From assembly GCF_039537705.1 (NCBI RefSeq), contig NZ_BAABBA010000011.1:62001-126000 (forward strand): 64,000 nt of DNA. Direction: 5' to 3'. The notes under the pieces are model-generated. The model searched no databases. It had not been told where the DNA came from and worked only from the letters and a program-made list of their open reading frames with translations. Both the position numbers and the translations under genes were made by a program. The DNA is from Georgenia daeguensis. GTDB lineage: Bacteria; Actinomycetota; Actinomycetes; Actinomycetales; Actinomycetaceae. This document shows, one piece after another, positions 7,524 to 15,303 of the stretch. Position 1 is the stretch's first letter. Every line of letters starts with the position of its first letter.

Positions 7524-8350
7524 GCCCGGCCCTGCTCGCGCTCGCGGTCCCGCTGGGGGTCGTCGTCGGCATCACCGTCGGCGCCCTCGGCGGGGGCGGG
7601 TCCATCCTCACCGTCCCGGCCCTGGTCTACGCCCTCGGCCAGGACCCGCGGACCGCGACGACGGCGTCCCTCATCATCGTCGGGGTCACCACGCTGATCG
7701 GGATGGTCCCCCACGCGCGGGCCGGCCGGGTGCGGCTCGGCCAGGGCGCCGTGTTCGGGCTCCTCGGGGTCGGCGGCGCCTACCTGGGCTCGCTGCTGTC
7801 GGCGAGCGTCGACCCGGACGTCCTGCTCGTCGCCTTCGCCGGCCTGATGTTCGTCGTCGCCGGGGTGATGACCCGACGACGGCGCGCGGCCGCCCGCGCC
7901 CGGGCGGCGGGGCGCGAGCAGCCCGAGGTGCGGACGAGCCCCATGCTCACGCTGCGCCCGTTCCGGTGCGACTGCCGGGCCGTCGGCACCCTGCTGCTCA
8001 CCGCCACCGCGGTCGGCCTCCTGACCGGGTTCTTCGGCGTGGGCGGCGGGTTCGCCGTCGTCCCGGCGCTCGTGCTCGTGCTGCGCCTGCCGATGCCCGT
8101 GGCCGTGGGCACCTCGCTGGTGGTGATCACGATCAACAGCGCCAGCTCGCTCGTCTCCCGCCTCGGCCAGGACGTCACCCTCGACTGGCCGGTGATCGGG
8201 ACGTTCACCGTGGCCGCGGTCGTCGGTAGCCTCGTCGGTGCCCGCATCACCTCGCGGGTGAGCCCCGCGCGCCTCAACCTCGCCTTCACGATCCTGCTCG
8301 TGGCCGTCGCCACCTACACGGCCGCCAGCAGCATCCCGCAGCTGCTCTGA
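7520..8350 (+). CDS. TauE/SafE-family sulfite/sulfonate exporter
   Basis: A 276-residue membrane protein with the duplicated four-helix TauE/SafE arrangement. The two halves begin with the paired Gly motifs VGALGGGGSILTVPAL and TGFFGVGGGFAVVPAL, joined by a charged, Arg-rich loop (about residues 115-150). The GTG start overlaps the stop of the persulfide dioxygenase gene (GTGA), so the two are translationally coupled. Family members export sulfite, sulfonates or related anions; the operon context makes sulfite the best guess. The loop includes an unusual CDC pair. Confidence 0.88.
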   Translation: MSPALLALAVPLGVVVGITVGALGGGGSILTVPALVYALGQDPRTATTASLIIVGVTTLIGMVPHARAGRVRLGQGAVFGLLGVGGAYLGSLLSASVDPDVLLVAFAGLMFVVAGVMTRRRRAAARARAAGREQPEVRTSPMLTLRPFRCDCRAVGTLLLTATAVGLLTGFFGVGGGFAVVPALVLVLRLPMPVAVGTSLVVITINSASSLVSRLGQDVTLDWPVIGTFTVAAVVGSLVGARITSRVSPARLNLAFTILLVAVATYTAASSIPQLL

Positions 8351-8416
8351 ACCCCGCAGCTGTTGTGAACCTCGGAAGCTCCTCGGAGCTCCGACGCCCC
8401 GGAAAGGACACGCCCC

Positions 8417-9523
8417 GTGACCACGCCGACCTCCTCCGCCGTCGCCGCCCCGCGGGCGCGGCTCGGCCGGGCCGAGAAGCGCTCCCTCGCCGGCATGGCC
8501 GGCACCGTGCTGCTGCTCAACGTCCTCGGCTGGGGCGTGCTGCTCCTCGCCGTCGCGCCGCAGCGCCTCACGGTCGGCAGCGCCGGGGCCTTCGGCGTGG
8601 GCCTGGGCGTCACCGCGTTCCTCCTCGGGGTCCGGCACGCCTTCGACGCCGACCACATCGCCGCGATCGACAACACCACCCGTAAGCTCGTCGGCGAGAG
8701 CCGCCCGGCGCTGAGCGTGGGCTTCTGGTTCTCGCTCGGCCACTCCAGCGTCGTCTTCGGGCTCTCGCTGCTCCTCGCGCTCGGCCTGCGCGCGGTCGCC
8801 GGCCCGGTCGCCGACGGCGGGTCCGCCCTCCAGCAGACGCTCGGCCTGGTCGGCTCCGTCGTCGCCGGGACGTTCCTCATCCTCATCGGCCTGCTCAACC
8901 TCGGGTCCGTCCGGGGGATCGTGCGGGTCTTCCGCGAGATGCGCGGGGCGGCCCTCGACGAGCGCGAGCTCGAGCGGCTGCTCAACAGCCGCGGGATCAT
9001 GGCGCGCCTGCTCGGCCGGTTCACCCGGCGGGTGACCAGGCCCTGGCACATGTACCCGGTGGGCCTGCTCATGGGCCTCGGGTTCGACACCGCCACGCAG
9101 GTGGCGCTGCTCGTGCTCGCCGGCGGCACCGCGGCGCTGACGCTGCCCTGGTACGCCATCCTCGTGCTGCCGGTGCTCTTCGCCGCCGGGATGAGCCTGT
9201 TCGACGCCGCCGACGGCGTGCTCATGGCCCGCGCCTACGGCTGGGCCTTCCTGGCCCCGGTGCGCAAGGTCTACTACAACCTCACCGTCACCGTGCTCTC
9301 GGTCGTCGCCGCGCTGGGCATCGGCTCGGTGGTGCTGCTCCAGCTGCTCGCGGAGCACCTCAGGCCCGACGGCGGAGTCCTCGGGTGGGCGGCCGGCCTG
9401 GACCTGGGCAGCGTCGGCTACGCGCTGGTGGCCGTGTTCGTCGGTGCCTGGCTGCTGAGCCTGGCCGTGTGGCGTCTCGGCCGGGTCGAGGAGCGCTGGG
9501 GCGCGCCCGGTTCGGCGGCCTGA
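8417..9523 (+). CDS. HoxN/NixA (NiCoT)-family nickel/cobalt permease
   Basis: A 368-residue, roughly eight-helix inner-membrane permease. The signature helix RHAFDADHIAAIDNTTR holds the HX4DH metal-binding motif of the NiCoT family (residues about 76-92), and the second signature FSLGHSSVVF follows. GTG start at 8417 with AAAGGA upstream; 66 bp separate it from the exporter gene. It probably imports Ni2+ or Co2+. Its place in a sulfide-detoxification unit is unusual: it may be co-transcribed, since no terminator was seen, or the unit may also respond to metal stress. The next gene (MFS) follows after 6 bp. Confidence 0.87.
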   Translation: MTTPTSSAVAAPRARLGRAEKRSLAGMAGTVLLLNVLGWGVLLLAVAPQRLTVGSAGAFGVGLGVTAFLLGVRHAFDADHIAAIDNTTRKLVGESRPALSVGFWFSLGHSSVVFGLSLLLALGLRAVAGPVADGGSALQQTLGLVGSVVAGTFLILIGLLNLGSVRGIVRVFREMRGAALDERELERLLNSRGIMARLLGRFTRRVTRPWHMYPVGLLMGLGFDTATQVALLVLAGGTAALTLPWYAILVLPVLFAAGMSLFDAADGVLMARAYGWAFLAPVRKVYYNLTVTVLSVVAALGIGSVVLLQLLAEHLRPDGGVLGWAAGLDLGSVGYALVAVFVGAWLLSLAVWRLGRVEERWGAPGSAA

Positions 9524-9529
9524 GGATCG

Positions 9530-10813
9530 ATGTCGCGATCGTCCGGCACCCGCCCCGCCGACAGGCCCGTGCGGCTCGGGCTGCGGGCCAACGCCGCCCA
9601 GTTCACCCTCCTCGTCGCCGTCAACGCCCTCGTCGGCGGGATGCTCGGACAGGAACGGACCGTGCTGCCGCTGCTGGCGGAGCGCGAGTTCGGCCTGCGC
9701 GCCTACACCGCCACGCTGACCTTCGTCCTCGCCTTCGGGCTGGCCAAGGCCGCGACGAACTACCTCGCGGGCACGTGGTCGGACCGGTACGGGCGCAAGC
9801 CCGTTCTCGTCGCCGGCTGGCTCGTCGCCGTGCCCGTGCCGCTGCTGCTGATCTGGGCGCCGTCGTGGACGTGGATCGTCCTGGCGAACGTGCTGCTCGG
9901 CATCAGCCAGGGGCTCACGTGGTCGACGACCGTGAACATGAAGATCGACCTGGTCGGCCCCGCCCGGCGCGGCACCGCGATGGGGCTGAACGAGGCGGCC
10001 GGCTACGCCGCCGTCGCTGTGACCGCACTGGCCACCGGGTACCTCGCGGAGTCCTACGGTCTCCGGCCCGCCCCGTTCCTCCTCGGCCTCGCCTACGCCG
10101 CCCTCGGCCTCGGCCTGTCCACGCTCGCCGTCCGGGAGACCCGGCAGCACGCCCGCCTCGAGGCGTCCGGCCACACCGCGCGGCCCGACGGACGCCACGA
10201 CCACCTGCACGAGGACCTCACCGACCGCCAGGTGTTCGCCCAGACCAGTTTCAAGGAGCCGGCGCTCTCCGCCGCCAGCCAGGCGGGCCTGGTCAACAAC
10301 CTCAACGACGGGCTCGCCTGGGGCCTGTTCCCCGTGCTGTTCGCCGCCGGTGGCCTCTCGATCGGCCGGATCGGGATCCTCGCCGCCCTCTACCCGGCCG
10401 TGTGGGGCGTCGGCCAGCTCCTCACCGGGGCGCTCTCCGACCGGTGGGGCCGCAAGCGGTTCATCACGCTGGGCATGTGGGTCCAGGCGCTCGGCCTGGC
10501 GCTGGTGGCGCTGGGCGACACGTTCGCGCTGTGGGCGGTGGCAGCCGTCCTGCTGGGAGCGGGAACAGCCATGGTCTACCCGACGCTGCTCGCCTCGATC
10601 GGCGACGTCGCGCACCCGGCCTGGCGGGCGCGCTCGGTGGGGATCTACCGCCTGTGGCGCGACGGCGGGTTCGCCGCCGGCGCCCTGCTCGCCGGGGTGG
10701 TGGCCGACCTGCTCGGCGTCCGGGCCGCGGTGTGGACGGTGGCGGTGCTCACCCTGCTGTCCGGGCTGGTCGTCCAGGCGCGGATGTACGAGACCCACCG
10801 GCGGGCCGGCTGA
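9530..10813 (+). CDS. Major facilitator superfamily transporter
   Basis: 427 residues with about 12 helices and two MFS signature loops: GTWSDRYGRKPVL after helix 2 and GALSDRWGRKRFI in the second half. The central cytoplasmic loop is His-rich (GRHDHLHEDL), which may hint at metal handling. It starts 6 bp after the nickel permease stop, so it belongs to the same transcript. Substrate unknown: drug-exporter-like MFS proteins have this length, but linkage to the sulfur operon gives no direct hint. It is the last gene of the unit; an inverted-repeat element and then a convergent gene follow. Confidence 0.85.
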   Translation: MSRSSGTRPADRPVRLGLRANAAQFTLLVAVNALVGGMLGQERTVLPLLAEREFGLRAYTATLTFVLAFGLAKAATNYLAGTWSDRYGRKPVLVAGWLVAVPVPLLLIWAPSWTWIVLANVLLGISQGLTWSTTVNMKIDLVGPARRGTAMGLNEAAGYAAVAVTALATGYLAESYGLRPAPFLLGLAYAALGLGLSTLAVRETRQHARLEASGHTARPDGRHDHLHEDLTDRQVFAQTSFKEPALSAASQAGLVNNLNDGLAWGLFPVLFAAGGLSIGRIGILAALYPAVWGVGQLLTGALSDRWGRKRFITLGMWVQALGLALVALGDTFALWAVAAVLLGAGTAMVYPTLLASIGDVAHPAWRARSVGIYRLWRDGGFAAGALLAGVVADLLGVRAAVWTVAVLTLLSGLVVQARMYETHRRAG

Positions 10814-10880
10814 CCGGCGCGCGCAGGGGAGTGGTCAGTTGAGCCTCCGGGTGCGCGCGGCGTGTCTCGGCCCGACCGAC

Positions 10881-11089
10881 GTGTCCTTTTGCGCCGATGT
10901 GAACACCGCCGGAGCGGTGCGAGCCCGTCTGGCACGGTTCCCGCTCACCTCGCGCGAGCGCACACGGCTGGACCTGGGCGAGCCACGGTCGCACGAGTCG
11001 CGCTCCGCTCACCCGATCCCGCCAGGCTGCATTCGTGCGACCTGGGCGCGCACCGCTCCCGCGGGCCTCACATCCGCCGAAAAACACAT
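10881..11089. repeat. Inverted-repeat intergenic element, copy 1
   Basis: The 470-bp convergent gap 10814-11283 has no credible gene. It holds a hairpin-capable element: the arm at 10896-10921 (GATGTGA...GGAGCGGTGCG) is complementary to 11049-11074 over 26 nt with a few mismatches. Pairing continues outward through the T-rich left edge (GTGTCCTTTTG) and the A-rich right edge (GAAAAACAC). A second element with the same ends (TTTTTG...CGATGTGA and CCTCACATCCGC...GAAAAACAC) is at 23279-23489. No transposase is present and no target-site duplication was identified. The function is unknown. Confidence 0.6.
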
Positions 11090-11096
11090 GTCGCGC

Positions 11097-11175
11097 GGAG
11101 ACGCCGGCGGAGATTCCGCCTCTGCCCGCCGCCCGTGGAGACGCCGCCTTGCCCGCCACCCGCGGAGACGCGGCC
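11097..11175. repeat. GGAGACG-type tandem repeats following element copy 1
   Basis: Units opening with GGAGA and continuing CGCC start at 11097, 11109, 11137 and 11164. Units 11109-11136 and 11137-11163 are 28 and 27 bp long and share the tail TGCCCGCCRCCCGY. A comparable GGAGACGTCGCC series follows the second element copy (23577-23655), so this tail seems part of the same composite element. Confidence 0.5.
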
Positions 11176-11233
11176 GGGCAGAGGTCGCATGGCGGGCTCT
11201 CGGCCCCGGGCGGCCGTTGCCCACGCGACAAAC

Positions 11234-11264
11234 GCCGCCCGGGCGGGGTCTCGGCCCGGGCGGC
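11234..11264 (-). terminator. Terminator hairpin of the zinc dehydrogenase gene
   Basis: GCCGCCCGGGC at 11234-11244 and GCCCGGGCGGC at 11254-11264 form a perfect 11-bp stem with a 9-nt loop, 20 bp beyond the stop codon of the minus-strand dehydrogenase. No U-tract is seen. Confidence 0.6.
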
Positions 11265-11283
11265 CCTCATCGATGCACGGGGG

Positions 11284-12387
11284 TCAGAACGCGACGACCA
11301 CCTTGAGCGGGTCCCCGTCGCGCTCGCGGACCACTCGCAGCGCCTCGGAGATGTCCTCGAGCGGGAACTCGTGCGTCACGAGCTCCTCGCCCTTGAGCCG
11401 GCCCATCTCGGCCAGCGCCACGGCCCGCTTGACGTTGTTCCCGCCCTCGCCGCGGGTGGTGTACATCGTGACGTCGCTGCGCACCGCGACGGTGAGGTCG
11501 AACGTGACCGGCTCCGGGTAGAAGGCGACGAAGAGGATCTTGCCGCCGCGCCGCACCGTCTCGATGCACTGCTGGGGCGTGGCGGGCGAGCCCGAGGTCT
11601 CGATGACGAGGTCCGCGCCACCTCCGGTCAGCCTCTTCACCTCCGCGACGGCGTCGGTCTCGCGGCTGTTGATCACGTGGTCGGCGCCGAGCCGCTTGCC
11701 CATCTCGAGCCGGCTCGGCCGGGTGCCGACGAGGATGACGTTGCGCGCCCCGAGCTGCTTGCACGCCTGGACCGTCATGAGCCCCACGGGCCCGGGCCCG
11801 AAGACCACCACGTCGTCGCCCGCGATGTACCCGCCGGTCGCGTCGAGCCCGTACAGGCCCGTGCCGGCGGTGGTGATGAGCACAGCGTCCTTGAAGGAGA
11901 CGTTCTCCGGCATCTTGTACACCGAGGCCACGTTGTGCAGCGCGTACTCGGCGAACCCGCCGTCCGTCGTCATGCCGGAGGCGCGGTGGTTCTTCTTCGT
12001 GTTCCCGTAGTTCAGGCAGGCCGTGTACAGGCCCACCAGGCAGTTGTCGCAGCGCCCGCAGCCGTGGTGCGCCTCGATGCAGACGCGGTCCCCGGGGGCC
12101 ACCTCGTCCACGGTCTCGCCCACCGCGACCACCGTGCCGGTCCACTCGTGGCCGGGGGTGTACTCGCCGTACGGGGGAGTGCCCGGGAAGTGGCCGTCGT
12201 AGATCTTCAGGTCGGTGCCGCACATGCCGCACATGGCGACCTTCACGAGCACCTCGTCCGGCCCGGGGCGCGGGACGGGCTTGTCCACCACCCGCATGTC
12301 GCCGGGCCCGAACAGCACGGCGGCCCGCATCGTCTCGGGGATCTGGTCCTCGGTGCGCCGCCCGGGGGCGGCTGACGTCGTGGTCAT
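11284..12387 (-). CDS. Zinc-dependent medium-chain alcohol/polyol dehydrogenase
   Basis: A 367-residue MDR-superfamily enzyme oxidising a secondary alcohol or polyol with NAD(P)+. Catalytic zinc ligands are seen in CGMCGTD and PGHEWTG (about residues 53-83). The structural-zinc lobe is CGRCDNCLVGLYTAC (about 113-127), and the Rossmann motif is GPGPVGLM. It resembles sorbitol/threonine dehydrogenases. It is the last gene of the minus-strand arm, starting 4 bp after the UPF0261 stop. In acid-sugar pathways with a DUF1537 kinase and class II aldolase, a dehydrogenase produces the 3-keto acid, so this enzyme may do that job, although canonical ones belong to the 3-hydroxyisobutyrate dehydrogenase family. 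That role is inference. Confidence 0.88.
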   Translation of the reverse strand: MTTTSAAPGRRTEDQIPETMRAAVLFGPGDMRVVDKPVPRPGPDEVLVKVAMCGMCGTDLKIYDGHFPGTPPYGEYTPGHEWTGTVVAVGETVDEVAPGDRVCIEAHHGCGRCDNCLVGLYTACLNYGNTKKNHRASGMTTDGGFAEYALHNVASVYKMPENVSFKDAVLITTAGTGLYGLDATGGYIAGDDVVVFGPGPVGLMTVQACKQLGARNVILVGTRPSRLEMGKRLGADHVINSRETDAVAEVKRLTGGGADLVIETSGSPATPQQCIETVRRGGKILFVAFYPEPVTFDLTVAVRSDVTMYTTRGEGGNNVKRAVALAEMGRLKGEELVTHEFPLEDISEALRVVRERDGDPLKVVVAF

Positions 12388-12391
12388 GTTT

Positions 12392-13639
12392 TCACCTCAC
12401 GGCGGTGGGGGCTCCCACCATGTCGGTCAGGGTCTGCGCCGCGGTCACGGCGAAGGCTTCGTCGTTGATGGTCAGGTCGAGCAGCGTGAGGGGGATGTCG
12501 CTCCTCAGGCGGGCCCCCAGGACGTCGATCAGCGCCTGGTTGGTGGCGGGGTCGTGCAGGATGCCGCCCGGGCTGCCCACGTGGGACCAGCCGCGCAGCG
12601 GGACGAGGACGGCGACCGGCCCGGTGGCGGCGTTGAGCCGCTCCGCCATGAGCTCGCCGACGGCGGCCAGCTCCTCCGCCGTCGTCCGGACGTTGGTGTT
12701 GTAGGGGTTGTGGACGTGGGTCGGGCGGCCGCGGTAGGCCTCGGGGATCTCGTCGACGCCGCCGAAGCACAGGTACTCCAGCCCCCCGGGGACGACGACC
12801 TGCGGGATCCCGGTTTCCCCGGCCGCGGTGAGCCGGCCCGGCCGCACCGGCGCGTAGATGTCCCGCGGGTGCAGCTCGCCGAGCAGCTCGTGGGTGGTCA
12901 TGTCCAGCACCGCCTGGATCGTCCCCTGCCGGATCAGGCGTTCCATCGCCGACCCGCACGCGCCGGAGGCGTGGAACGGCACGATCTCGTAGCCCTGCTC
13001 GCGCAGGGCGGCCACCGCACGGACGACGGCGGCCTCGGTGTTCCCGAACGCCGTCACCGCCACCGCGGTCGCCCGGGGGCGAGCCTGGGCCCGGTACCGC
13101 GCCGCGGCCCGCGCCATGGCCACGATGCCCGCGGCGCACGTGTCCAGGATCGACGTCGTGACGATGTTGGGCCCGCCGAGCAGGTCCGCCACGGAGAACT
13201 GCATCGCGATGTCGGAGTCCATGACGTACTTGCGCACGTTCCCCGACGCCACCGTCGAGATCAGCAGCTTCGGCACCCCGATCGGGACCGCCCGCATCGC
13301 GATGGAGGCCACCGCGGTGCCCTGGTTGCCGCCGACGCCGATCATCCCGTCGAGCCGTCCGGCGTCGTACCACCGGGTCAGGTGGGTGGCCGCCCCCGCG
13401 CCCATCGCCGCCATCGCCTCGTCCCGCGGGCCGGCCCGCAGCCCCGGCACGTCCCGGCCCGCGGCCGCGGCCACGGCGGAGGCGGGGACCGTCGCGGCGG
13501 GGTCGTCCACCGGGCTGAGCCCGATGTCGACGACGACCGCCTCGCCGCCGTCGTCCGTGATGCGGTCCCGGAGAAAGACGGCCTCCTCCCTCTTCGTGTC
13601 GAGCGTCGCCAGGACGGCGACGACGGGAGCCACGGCCAC
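12392..13639 (-). CDS. UPF0261 / Tm-1-like ATP-binding domain protein
   Basis: 415 residues matching the UPF0261 family over its whole length: N-terminal VAVLATLDTKREEAVFLRD, the Gly-rich GVGGNQGTAVAS, and C-terminal LRGWSHVGSPGGILHDPATNQAL. The family is related to the N-terminal domain of the plant virus-resistance protein Tm-1. In bacteria its chemistry is not established to my knowledge. GTG start at 13639, 1 bp after the aldolase stop (TGACGTG), so it is tightly coupled to it. Sitting between an aldolase and a dehydrogenase suggests an enzymatic role on a small metabolite, but the sequence does not show which. Confidence 0.85.
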   Translation of the reverse strand: MAVAPVVAVLATLDTKREEAVFLRDRITDDGGEAVVVDIGLSPVDDPAATVPASAVAAAAGRDVPGLRAGPRDEAMAAMGAGAATHLTRWYDAGRLDGMIGVGGNQGTAVASIAMRAVPIGVPKLLISTVASGNVRKYVMDSDIAMQFSVADLLGGPNIVTTSILDTCAAGIVAMARAAARYRAQARPRATAVAVTAFGNTEAAVVRAVAALREQGYEIVPFHASGACGSAMERLIRQGTIQAVLDMTTHELLGELHPRDIYAPVRPGRLTAAGETGIPQVVVPGGLEYLCFGGVDEIPEAYRGRPTHVHNPYNTNVRTTAEELAAVGELMAERLNAATGPVAVLVPLRGWSHVGSPGGILHDPATNQALIDVLGARLRSDIPLTLLDLTINDEAFAVTAAQTLTDMVGAPTAVR

Positions 13640-13640
13640 G

Positions 13641-14318
13641 TCAGGAGTCCTCGGCCAGCGGGGCGAGGTCCTCGGCCAGGCGGACGTGATCGTGCGGCGA
13701 GAGCGCCACCGCCTGCGCGGCCAGCAGCGCGACCCGCGCGTTGTCCTCCAGGTACTCCGTCCGGTAGTACGCGGTCCGCAGGTCCGGCCCCACCGCGACC
13801 GTCCCGTGCTCGCGCATGAGGGCCACGCGCAGCTCGGGGTCGGTGAACAGCTCGGTGATCTGGTCGGCCAGCTCCTCCGAGCCGGCCGGGAGCAGGTCCA
13901 CCAGGGCGATCCGCCGCAGGTGGCCGCGGGCCGCCGTGTGGACCACCGGCGGCACCCGGTTGGCGACGGCGAACGCCACCGCGTACGGCGGGTGCTGGTG
14001 CACGACCGCCCCGACGTCGGGCCGGGCCCGGTAGATCGCCGAGTGCCACCGCCACTCCTTCGAGGGTTGCCGCCCGGGCTCGAGGACCTCGCCGTCCAGC
14101 GTCATCACGACGGTGTCGGCGGTGTCCATGTCGCCCTGGCAGCAGCCGGTCGTCTTGATCAGCAGCAGGTCGGTGCCCGGGATCCGCAGGCTGTTGTTCC
14201 CGCTGACGCCCGGCACCAGCCCGCGGTCGTAGGCGCGGCGCGAGATCGCCACGAGCTCCTCCCGCAGCAGCCTGAGCAGTCTCGGCTCCACGGCGTCGAG
14301 CGGGCTCTGTCCTGCCAT
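13641..14318 (-). CDS. Class II aldolase / adducin-family aldolase (fuculose-phosphate aldolase-like)
   Basis: A 225-residue zinc-dependent lyase of the AraD/FucA fold. Visible are SGNNSLRI (phosphate-binding loop position), the zinc ligands in HQHPPYA (about residues 107-109) and the third ligand in REHGTVAVG (about 170). In acid-sugar pathways described for DUF1537 kinases, a relative of this family (OtnC) decarboxylates 3-oxo-tetronate-4-phosphate to dihydroxyacetone phosphate. The DUF1537 kinase of the divergent arm makes that reaction a reasonable candidate here. A retro-aldol cleavage of a sugar phosphate is the alternative. Confidence 0.85.
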   Translation of the reverse strand: MAGQSPLDAVEPRLLRLLREELVAISRRAYDRGLVPGVSGNNSLRIPGTDLLLIKTTGCCQGDMDTADTVVMTLDGEVLEPGRQPSKEWRWHSAIYRARPDVGAVVHQHPPYAVAFAVANRVPPVVHTAARGHLRRIALVDLLPAGSEELADQITELFTDPELRVALMREHGTVAVGPDLRTAYYRTEYLEDNARVALLAAQAVALSPHDHVRLAEDLAPLAEDS

Positions 14319-14353
14319 GCCGCACCTCCTCGGGTGGCTCGGGCGCCTCGGTC

Positions 14354-15247
14354 TCAGGCCCGCTCGGGGTAGTCGCTGTACGTGACGTCCACCTCGAACT
14401 TGCGGACCTCCTCGACGTAGGCGCCGAGGTGGTCGGCCATCCGGTCGAACATCGCCAGCCCCTTCTCCTTGGTGGCGCGGAACGGGTTACCGATGGTGGC
14501 GGTGTCGGAGTACTCGTGGTGGTCCATCGGGACCCAGATGTTCTCCGAGTTCTGGAACTTCACCGTGCCCGTGCCGTCGATCTTCGAGAAGGAGCTGCCC
14601 ATGTAGGCCGGCGCGTGCGCCCGGTCCTCCACGGCACGCTCCATGTGGACCAGCCCGTCCGCCGTCGCCATGAGGCAGGACGTCTCCAGCTCGGAGGAGT
14701 GCCAGCCCGGGGTCTCCTCCGGCGGGTTCTCGAAGAGGTCCTGGACGACGTTGGCCTCACGCTCGGTCGGCGTCTTGTAGAAGGAGATGAAGGCGCCGGT
14801 CTCGTAGCGCAACTGGCGCATGACCTCGTCGATGGGCTTGGTGTTGGAGCCGTGGTGGCTGACGAAGACGACCCTCTTCACCCCGTGGTAGATAAGGCTG
14901 CGGGCGACGTCGTTGAGCACGCGCCGGTAGGTCTCGGCCTTCAGGGTGATGGTGCCGGCGCCCTCCTCGTTGCGGCCCATGTGGTGGGGGGAGTAGCCGA
15001 ACGGCTCCAGCGGCGTGAACAGGACGTCGAACTTCTCGGCGGCCCGGTAGACCACCTCCATGGTCACGTAGCTGTCCGTGCCGAGCGGGATGTGCGCGCC
15101 GTGCTTCTCGGTGCTGCCCATCGGGACCAGGACGGTGTCCTGTCCCGGCTCCTGGAGCCGCTCGGCGACCTCGGAGAACGACATTCCCAGGATGTTGTGC
15201 TTGCGCTCGTTATTCGCGTCGGTCTTGGCGTAGTCCTTCGTGGACAT
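14354..15247 (-). CDS. Creatininase-family amidohydrolase
   Basis: 297 residues of the creatininase fold, which uses two metals to hydrolyse cyclic amides and similar bonds. The ligand motifs are clear: STEKHGAHIPLGTDSY (Glu, His, Asp; about residues 45-60), VSHHGSN (about 128) and GWHSSELETS (Glu; about 180-190). The family also contains 3-dehydro-scyllo-inosose hydrolase-like and mycofactocin-maturation members, so substrates vary. Here it is the first catabolic gene after lacI, suggesting ring opening of a lactam- or lactone-like substrate before the kinase and aldolase steps. That role is inference; the family is clear. Confidence 0.88.
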   Translation of the reverse strand: MSTKDYAKTDANNERKHNILGMSFSEVAERLQEPGQDTVLVPMGSTEKHGAHIPLGTDSYVTMEVVYRAAEKFDVLFTPLEPFGYSPHHMGRNEEGAGTITLKAETYRRVLNDVARSLIYHGVKRVVFVSHHGSNTKPIDEVMRQLRYETGAFISFYKTPTEREANVVQDLFENPPEETPGWHSSELETSCLMATADGLVHMERAVEDRAHAPAYMGSSFSKIDGTGTVKFQNSENIWVPMDHHEYSDTATIGNPFRATKEKGLAMFDRMADHLGAYVEEVRKFEVDVTYSDYPERA

Positions 15248-15303
15248 GTGAATCTCCTCGTGGGGTGTGTCGTCGTTGACTCACGGGAGGTCGCCGCGCG
15301 CGG

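Noticed and set aside
7031..10798. A 1255-codon minus-strand open frame across the sulfur operon genes
   Set aside because: It is antisense to four well-supported genes, is dominated by Gln/Arg/Gly/His/Pro composition and has no recognisable domain. It is a high-GC shadow.
10881..11089. Insertion sequence or MITE with target-site duplication
   Set aside because: No transposase and no clear flanking duplication at either copy, so it was reported only as an inverted-repeat element.
10749..11270. Possible minus-strand gene in the 10.8-11.3 kb gap, with a translated similarity (HVFF... / QVFF...) to a frame at 23.4 kb
   Set aside because: The protein-level resemblance comes from the shared DNA repeat ends. 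The frames are Arg/Pro/Gly-rich and lack ribosome sites.
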